From JBKCUI01 sp052161605 (GTDB lineage Bacteria; Planctomycetota; Planctomycetia; Pirellulales; Pirellulaceae): DNA of 64,000 nt. Under the pieces are notes generated by a model. That model was not told the origin of the DNA. It did no database searches and saw only the letters and a program-made list of their open reading frames with translations. The position numbers and the translations under genes are program-made. The first letter of the stretch is position 1. Each line of letters opens with the position of its first letter. Of the stretch, positions 58,765 through 64,000 are shown one piece after another. The stretch is from assembly GCA_052161605.1 (NCBI GenBank), contig CP197409.1; one strand, 5' to 3'.

Positions 58765-59516
58765 TCAGTAATCGATGCATTGATGATTTTAATCGTTTAA
58801 CTCTTTGTAAGAAACTATTAAGCATGGAAATCAGCACTCTTGCCACAGTGGACTGTGAAGCCGGTTTACTTGAAGGTATCCGCTCCTCTTTGTTTTTGGA
58901 TCATGAACCCAATATGGACGACATGTTCCGTGTGTCGTTGGACTATGTGAAGCAGCATTTGGTTGTGCCTGAGGGGCTGATGCTGGAATTCGGTGTCTTT
59001 GATGGGAAATCCATTAACCGTATTGCAGATCATTGGCCCGAGAAAACCATCTGGGGTTTTGACAGTTTCGAGGGGCTCCCGGAAGATTGGGACCTCGGGA
59101 GTAAAATATACAAGAAAAAAACGAAATGGCATCTCAAGGGGAGTTTGCCGGTTGTTCGGAGTAATGTTCGATTGGTAAAAGGATTCTTTAGTGATTCCTT
59201 GCCTACCTGGTGGGAAGAAAACAAGGCCCCCATAGGTTTTCTTCACGTTGATTGCGATCTCTACTCAAGCACGCAAACCGTTCTTGAAACGCTCAACGAT
59301 TGTATTTTGCCAGGGACGATAATCCGACTGGACGACCTCATCGATTTCCGAGAATTCGAAAACTACGAAGGCAAGGGATCCGAGATCTCTCAATATACCA
59401 CTTGGCGGGAACATGAATGGAAAGCATTCGTGGAATGGATCAACCGCCATGGTCGGGAGATTGAGCCGCTATGCCGAGGTTGGTTTCAGTGGGCGGTCGT
59501 GCGTGTAGTCCGCTGA
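58761..59516 (+). CDS. TylF/macrocin-O-methyltransferase-like protein
   Basis: 251 residues. MLEFGVFDGKSINRIADHWP, IWGFDSFEGLPEDWD, LVKGFFSDSLPTWW, FLHVDCDLYSSTQTVLE and GTIIRLDDLIDFREFENYEG follow the order and spacing of macrocin/TylF O-methyltransferases, whose metal-binding acids are in the D-C-D-L and D-D motifs. These enzymes methylate sugar hydroxyls. The ATG overlaps the upstream stop. It is the last gene of the cluster; a 320-base gap follows. Confidence 0.87.
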   Translation: MISNRCIDDFNRLTLCKKLLSMEISTLATVDCEAGLLEGIRSSLFLDHEPNMDDMFRVSLDYVKQHLVVPEGLMLEFGVFDGKSINRIADHWPEKTIWGFDSFEGLPEDWDLGSKIYKKKTKWHLKGSLPVVRSNVRLVKGFFSDSLPTWWEENKAPIGFLHVDCDLYSSTQTVLETLNDCILPGTIIRLDDLIDFREFENYEGKGSEISQYTTWREHEWKAFVEWINRHGREIEPLCRGWFQWAVVRVVR

Positions 59517-59837
59517 ATCCATAGCTGACGCAACAGCTCTACCTCTCAGTCGATCTGACTTATGCTACCTCCTAACCGAGCCGCAGGTCCGGGCCGAAAA
59601 AAATTGAAGTCTTAAGAATTTTATTGCCTAGACTGAAATGGCTCAGGCACTCTCGCTTGCACTTGGACACTGGGTTCATTTCTGTCTATTGCTCGCACGT
59701 GGTGCCAAGGTTGACTGGCTGAATTACTTCTCCTATCGTTAGGAATTTGCGTTTGGTTTTCGTTTCGCAAGCACTTAAAATCATGGCCAGAGTTTAGAAA
59801 AGGCCTCGCACTCCCGCCAAGTAAGGAATGTCTCAAA
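59517..59837. other. Intergenic gap after the polysaccharide cluster
   Basis: 321 bases with no supported gene. Apart from the small CTTAAG palindrome within an AT-rich patch near 59610-59630, nothing is seen. A promoter for the next operon should be here but no confident -35/-10 pair was found. Confidence 0.4.
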
Positions 59838-60746
59838 GTGAAACTGATGAATGTGGTCGGTGTTTTGCTAGCTACAGCGACATGTGCGCTGCACCCGTCG
59901 GCTATAGCCCAAGAGGTGGAATTTCGCTGGAAATTGGCTGAGGGGACTACTCTGCAGTCGATCGTTAGCCAAGAAACACAGCAAGGCGAAGAGGGGGCTG
60001 CGACCCCTGTTTCGCAAAAAACTGAGATGACCCAGGACTGGATGGTGCGCGAAAACTATGGGGATGGTACCGCCCTAGTGGTCACGATTTTGCGTCGTGC
60101 CCAACTCACACTCGATATCCCGGGAGCAGGGAAAATCGAAGTCGATACGAGCAAAGAGGACGGCGAATCCGCCTTCGCTCAGCAAATTGCCAAGATGTTT
60201 CGCCCCCTGATCGATGCCGAATGCTCGAACTCCATGAGCGTGCTAGGCAAAATCGCAGACGTGAAAATCCCGGAAACGGCCTTAGCCGGCTTTCGCAATA
60301 CCCCAGGCGGTGCCAACATTGAATCGATGATCAAGGAGTCGATTGAGAACGGTTCACCCGTCTTCCCGGCTCAGCCTATCGCTCCAGGCTTTAGCTGGTC
60401 CCAGGTTACCTCGAACAAAACTCCGACCGGCTTATTCTCACTCACCAACCAATATACTTACAAAGGAACTGTGAATCTCGGGGGGCGTGCCCTGCACGAA
60501 TTTACGGTCACCACGAATCTAGCTTTTGCCGGGGATAACAACTTCGGGGCAAAAATTTCCATTCCTGCCCAAAAAATTACCGGTAAAATGCTCTTCGACA
60601 ACGAGCTCGGTTATTTGGTCGCAAGCGAACAGACCCAAGAAATGACCATGGAAATCGAAGTGCCAAACCAGAAACCGAGCCGACAGACCCTGAAACAAAA
60701 GATGATCACCAAATTTCTTCAACCTGACCAAATCGAGAAACCATGA
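59838..60746 (+). CDS. Secreted hypothetical protein, DUF6263-like
   Basis: 302 residues with a signal peptide (MKLMNVVGVLLATATCALHP, cut near AIA-Q). The mature part is beta-rich with EFRWKLAEGTTLQSIVSQET, then QDWMVRENYGDGTALVV and the C-terminal GYLVASEQTQEMTMEIEVP. This layout resembles DUF6263 proteins of planctomycetes, whose function is unknown. AAGGA ten bases before GTG 59838 supports the start; ATG 59847 is an alternative. Its end overlaps the U32 gene as ATGA, although the products seem unrelated. Confidence 0.75.
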   Translation: MKLMNVVGVLLATATCALHPSAIAQEVEFRWKLAEGTTLQSIVSQETQQGEEGAATPVSQKTEMTQDWMVRENYGDGTALVVTILRRAQLTLDIPGAGKIEVDTSKEDGESAFAQQIAKMFRPLIDAECSNSMSVLGKIADVKIPETALAGFRNTPGGANIESMIKESIENGSPVFPAQPIAPGFSWSQVTSNKTPTGLFSLTNQYTYKGTVNLGGRALHEFTVTTNLAFAGDNNFGAKISIPAQKITGKMLFDNELGYLVASEQTQEMTMEIEVPNQKPSRQTLKQKMITKFLQPDQIEKP

Positions 60747-63307
60747 CGAACGAACCGTCCAGGGGGATGCCGGCGCCCGAGCTGCTGGCTCCCGCAGGAA
60801 ACTGGGAATGTATTCAAGCAGCGATCGAAAACGGAGCCGATGCCGTCTACTTTGGCCTCGACGTTGGATTCAACGCGCGAGCCCGCGCCACCAATTTTGG
60901 ATTAGCAGACCTCGAGCCTCTCATGAAAACCCTCCATCGAAGAGGGGTTTTAGGGTATGTGACCCTCAACACGCTTATCTTCACCGATGAGCTGGCTGCC
61001 TTTGAAAAGAACGTCGATTTGCTCGCCCGAGCAGGCGTCGATGCCGTTCTCGTCCAAGACCTCGGGGCTGTTCGCCTCATCCGCGAAATCTGCCCCGAAC
61101 TCAGTGTTCATGCTAGCACTCAGATGACGATGGTTTCGGCCGAGACGATCGCAGCCATCGAAGGGCTCGGCATCGATCGAGTCGTGCTGGCTCGCGAGTT
61201 GTCGATCGATGAGATTCGCAAAATCACATCTGCCACCTCGATGCCAGTCGAGACCTTTGTCCATGGTGCCCTTTGCGTTGCTTATAGTGGGCAATGCCTC
61301 ACCAGCGAATCGCTCGGGGGACGGAGTGCCAATCGAGGTCAATGCGCCCAGGCCTGCCGTCTCAATTACGATCTGATCTGTGACGGAGCGGATGTCGACC
61401 TAGGGGATAATCGCTATTTGCTATCGCCCCAAGATCTAGCCGGCTACGCTCACATTCCCCAACTCATCGATGTCGGTGTCTGCTCCCTGAAAATCGAAGG
61501 CCGATTGAAAACCCCCGAATATGTCGCCAACATAGTCTGGCATTACCGGAAAGCCATCGATGCAGCTGTTCAAAACAAAGCAATCCTTTGGTCAAACGAC
61601 GATCGACGAGAGATGGAACTTAGCTTCTCCCGTGGATTCAGCCCCGGCTGGCTCGAAGGCTGCGACCACAAGCGATTGGTCCCCGGACTGAGTAGTGCGA
61701 AGCGTGGCGTACGAGTTGGTACCGTTCTGCAAGTTCGCGGCGAGCGCGTGGTCGCCCAGCTCGAACACGAACTTATGCCCGGCGACGGTGTTGTGTTCGA
61801 AGGTGATCGCGTTGCTGGCGATGAAGTCGGCGGACGCATCTATCAAGTCTTCGTCGGAGGTAAGCTGGCGGAATCGCCGCAGCGAGGCCGAGTGGAACTG
61901 GCTTTTCAACGAGGGCTGATCCAAGCGGAAACGCTTCAACCCGGTCTCGGAATCTGGCAAACCGACTCGCCACAACTAACTAAAAGACTCCGTGCGACCT
62001 TCGACTCCAAGCAGCCTTTGCGCAAGCTTCCGATTTGGATGGAAATCAAAATCGAAACCGGAAAGGAAATCGAATGCAAGGCAGGGATTTTACCCGCGAA
62101 AGACCACGCAGTAACCTGGACACACGCCTTTGTTCCCGAGGTAGCTCGCAAGCATTCTGTCCAGCACGATTCTCTCTTTGAGCAACTGAATCGACTTGGT
62201 TCCACTCAGTTTGTACTAGCGGACCTCGAGTCGCAGATCGAGGGGAACCCGATGCTTCCTTTAAGTGTCATCGGCGAGATTCGGAAAGAGTTGGTGCCTC
62301 GACTAGATGACCTACTTATCGAGCGGCCGGCTCGAAGAATCGCATCAGGCGGAGTTGCCGAGCGAATGCTCACAACTGCCAAACAATCGACAGCACCGAA
62401 CTTGGCGATAGATCCAGAAGCGTCGGCTTCAAAAGATGTGGCCATACCGCAGTTGCATGTTCTGGTACGGTCTCTCACGCAGTTGGATTCGGTGTTGGCT
62501 ACTGGCCAATTATCGATTTATGCGGATTTTCATGACATTCGAGAGTATCGCCAGGCAGTCGAAATGTGTCGTCAGGCCAAGGCCGCGATCTTTCTAGCCA
62601 GTCTACGAATTCAAAAACCAGGCGAAATGGGGCTGTTCAAGGCTCTTGAGAAGCGAAATGCCGATGGATGGTTGGTGCGGAATGTAGCCGCATTGGATTA
62701 TGCGAAGAAGGCCGGGATTCCCTTCGTATGTGACTTTAGTTTGAACGCCACGAATCCATTGACGGCCGAGTGGTTGATACAGAAGGGAGCTATGCGCTTC
62801 ACAGCATCGTACGATTTGAACCGCGACCAACTCACCGAACTGGTGGATGGCGTGGATCCTCGTTCGATCGAGGTGGTGATTCATCAGCACATGCCCATGT
62901 TTCATATGGAGCATTGTGTATTCTGCACGGTGCTTTCACCGGGAACGAACAAAACGAATTGCGGGCGGCCTTGCGATCGCCACGATGTCAAGCTGCGCGA
63001 CCGAATCGGCATGGAGCACGTCTTGCACGCCGACATCGGATGTCGCAACACACTTTACAACGGCCAAGCCCAAAGTGGAGCCGAGGCTGTCTCAGGTCTT
63101 CTGCGGCGAGGAGTAATCAGTTTCCGAGTTGAATTGCTGCGTGATGCAAGTTCCCAAGATATCGGAGAGATCGTCACGATTTACCGAAGCTTACTCACAG
63201 GAGAGTTGCAAGGTAGCGACGTTTGGAAGCGACTCAAAGCAGCCAATCGATTGGGAGTCACCCGAGGCACGTTGGAGCACCCACGCAACCCTCTCGCGAT
63301 TTTGTAG
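60743..63307 (+). CDS. Peptidase-U32-family protein (RlhA-like, with C-terminal extension)
   Basis: 854 residues. The N-terminal TIM-barrel opens with PELLAPAGNWECIQAAIENG and ADAVYFGLD, continues LVQDLGAVRLIREICPELSVHASTQMT in short pieces, and has the family cysteine region GQCLTSESLGGRSANRGQCA followed by QACRLNYDL, where the Fe-S ligands lie. After a DUF3656-like middle (LKIEGRLKTPEYVANI; FSRGFSPGW) a second U32-like half carries HCVFCTVLSPGTN and CGRPCDRHDV. Members such as E. coli RlhA hydroxylate 23S rRNA, others are called collagenases. Chemistry on rRNA is therefore likelier than proteolysis, but this is from family knowledge. The start overlaps the upstream stop. Confidence 0.88.
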   Translation: MTNEPSRGMPAPELLAPAGNWECIQAAIENGADAVYFGLDVGFNARARATNFGLADLEPLMKTLHRRGVLGYVTLNTLIFTDELAAFEKNVDLLARAGVDAVLVQDLGAVRLIREICPELSVHASTQMTMVSAETIAAIEGLGIDRVVLARELSIDEIRKITSATSMPVETFVHGALCVAYSGQCLTSESLGGRSANRGQCAQACRLNYDLICDGADVDLGDNRYLLSPQDLAGYAHIPQLIDVGVCSLKIEGRLKTPEYVANIVWHYRKAIDAAVQNKAILWSNDDRREMELSFSRGFSPGWLEGCDHKRLVPGLSSAKRGVRVGTVLQVRGERVVAQLEHELMPGDGVVFEGDRVAGDEVGGRIYQVFVGGKLAESPQRGRVELAFQRGLIQAETLQPGLGIWQTDSPQLTKRLRATFDSKQPLRKLPIWMEIKIETGKEIECKAGILPAKDHAVTWTHAFVPEVARKHSVQHDSLFEQLNRLGSTQFVLADLESQIEGNPMLPLSVIGEIRKELVPRLDDLLIERPARRIASGGVAERMLTTAKQSTAPNLAIDPEASASKDVAIPQLHVLVRSLTQLDSVLATGQLSIYADFHDIREYRQAVEMCRQAKAAIFLASLRIQKPGEMGLFKALEKRNADGWLVRNVAALDYAKKAGIPFVCDFSLNATNPLTAEWLIQKGAMRFTASYDLNRDQLTELVDGVDPRSIEVVIHQHMPMFHMEHCVFCTVLSPGTNKTNCGRPCDRHDVKLRDRIGMEHVLHADIGCRNTLYNGQAQSGAEAVSGLLRRGVISFRVELLRDASSQDIGEIVTIYRSLLTGELQGSDVWKRLKAANRLGVTRGTLEHPRNPLAIL

Positions 63308-63393
63308 GCCACCTCGCTATACGGTTAGAGCATCTTATCCGCTGTGGCATTGTTAGTCGCTCTGTTGCAGTGGTTCTTCAGGATAAAGCTTGT

Positions 63394-64000
63394 TCAAAAC
63401 AAGTCTGGGGTCCGCAATACGCGGAAGAACTCTTCTCGGCTAAGCGGCAGATCCGTGTTCTGTTTGGGGACCACCAAGACGTCTCCTTCTTTCCTCTCCG
63501 ATACTGCAGTGTACCTCATAGAACTGCCATGAAATTCTACTCCCTTCACAACGGCATCGGTCCAACATTTGGGCTGCCACAACCAAACCAAGGGGGCTCC
63601 GTCACCAAGCTGATTCGCGCGTCCCAAGTCTGTTCGAATAAACCGTTTCATATCAATGGTGAACGGATTGTCGGGAAGGACATCAAAGTCCGCTGCTTGA
63701 AAGACGGAATCGCGGTCCCAAAAATCGCCTCCCCCCCAGTCGACCGACCGTGTTTTCTTAGCCACAATGTACGCTGACCAACCGTCTTTACCATTGTAAC
63801 CACCATTCACGGTAAGATTAAAGACGATCATGTTGGGGGCAATCTCTGGATTCGTGAGCAACGCATTGGCGACTGTTGTTTGTGGCCCTCCGGCTATAAC
63901 CAGTAATGGCTTTTCAGGAGTCGCTCGCAGGGCTTCCGCCACAATCAGCCGACTACCGGCCGATGGATGCGGAATAGTGTCCTCGATGCGCCCAGACTCC
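63394..64000 (-). CDS. Nucleoside-hydrolase-like protein, partial (N-terminus beyond right edge)
   Basis: The minus-strand frame is open from base 64000 to the stop at 63394, so the gene is cut by the right edge; a GTG at 63942 is only an internal codon. The visible 200 residues include DTIPHPSAGSRLIVAEAL, KPLLVIAGGPQTTVANALL, NMIVFNLTVNGGYNGKDGW and YIVAKKTRSVDWGGGDFWD. The IAGGPxTTVANAL motif is that of inosine-uridine nucleoside hydrolase-like proteins; the active-site Asp cluster at the N-terminus lies outside the window. It is convergent with the U32 gene, 86 bases apart. Confidence 0.75.
   Translation of the reverse strand, partial: ESGRIEDTIPHPSAGSRLIVAEALRATPEKPLLVIAGGPQTTVANALLTNPEIAPNMIVFNLTVNGGYNGKDGWSAYIVAKKTRSVDWGGGDFWDRDSVFQAADFDVLPDNPFTIDMKRFIRTDLGRANQLGDGAPLVWLWQPKCWTDAVVKGVEFHGSSMRYTAVSERKEGDVLVVPKQNTDLPLSREEFFRVLRTPDLF

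Overview
The window looks like a chromosomal segment of a planctomycete, most likely of the Pirellulaceae. The reasons are an enormous secreted protein that opens with the planctomycete LEPR-XLL-type N-terminal signature, a planctomycete-type RHS fragment, a Lpg1974-like outer-membrane barrel, abundant short palindromic repeats between genes, and housekeeping genes (ispG, tsaB, pepA, xseB) scattered among secreted and cell-surface genes. The genus cannot be fixed from the sequence alone.

Layout. 1-2534: two minus-strand genes, an acyl/thioester reductase with an SCP2-like tail and, downstream, an RND/MMPL-type membrane protein that runs off the left edge. 2634-5233: an accessory island holding a broken RHS-core fragment with a cysteine-rich C-terminus, an overlapping small gene (candidate immunity or partner protein) and several families of short repeats; one hairpin repeat sits on both sides of the RHS module. 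5566-11956: a lipoprotein of the endonuclease/exonuclease/phosphatase family, xseB, a coiled-coil protein, then pepA-tsaB-ispG. 11985-13382: a secreted DUF4832-type protein.

13816-38724 is one gene of about 24.9 kb encoding roughly 8,300 residues. It has a LEPR-like start, five repeats of about 1.1 kb, a Gly/Ala-rich repeat zone, a third repeat zone, a long filamentous section, a long-period calcium-binding-like GGxGxD zone, alternating golvesin-like and choice-of-anchor-D-like modules, and a matrixin-like HExxHxxGxxD metallopeptidase domain near its C-terminus. A small head/tail module recurs through the repeats and at 25355-25896 is nested three deep. It is followed by an outer-membrane beta-barrel gene and an unrecognised gene with a four-cysteine cluster.

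40691-42265 is an IS4-type insertion sequence; its ends and an 11-bp target duplication can be read directly, and removing it restores one unit of a tandem repeat. Next come a tryptophan-halogenase-family flavoprotein, a small hypothetical gene, a secreted formylglycine-generating-enzyme-like protein and a UbiA-family prenyltransferase.

47068-59516 is a surface-polysaccharide cluster: an MsbA-like ABC exporter, five or six glycosyltransferase-type proteins (two GT8-like, two GT4-like, one polysialyltransferase-like, one capsule-synthesis-like) and four methyltransferases. Several of its products end in Ala-Ala. 59838-63307 holds a secreted DUF6263-like protein translationally coupled to a large peptidase-U32-family protein. 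The right edge cuts a nucleoside-hydrolase-like gene on the minus strand. No rRNA, tRNA, CRISPR array or phage module was found.
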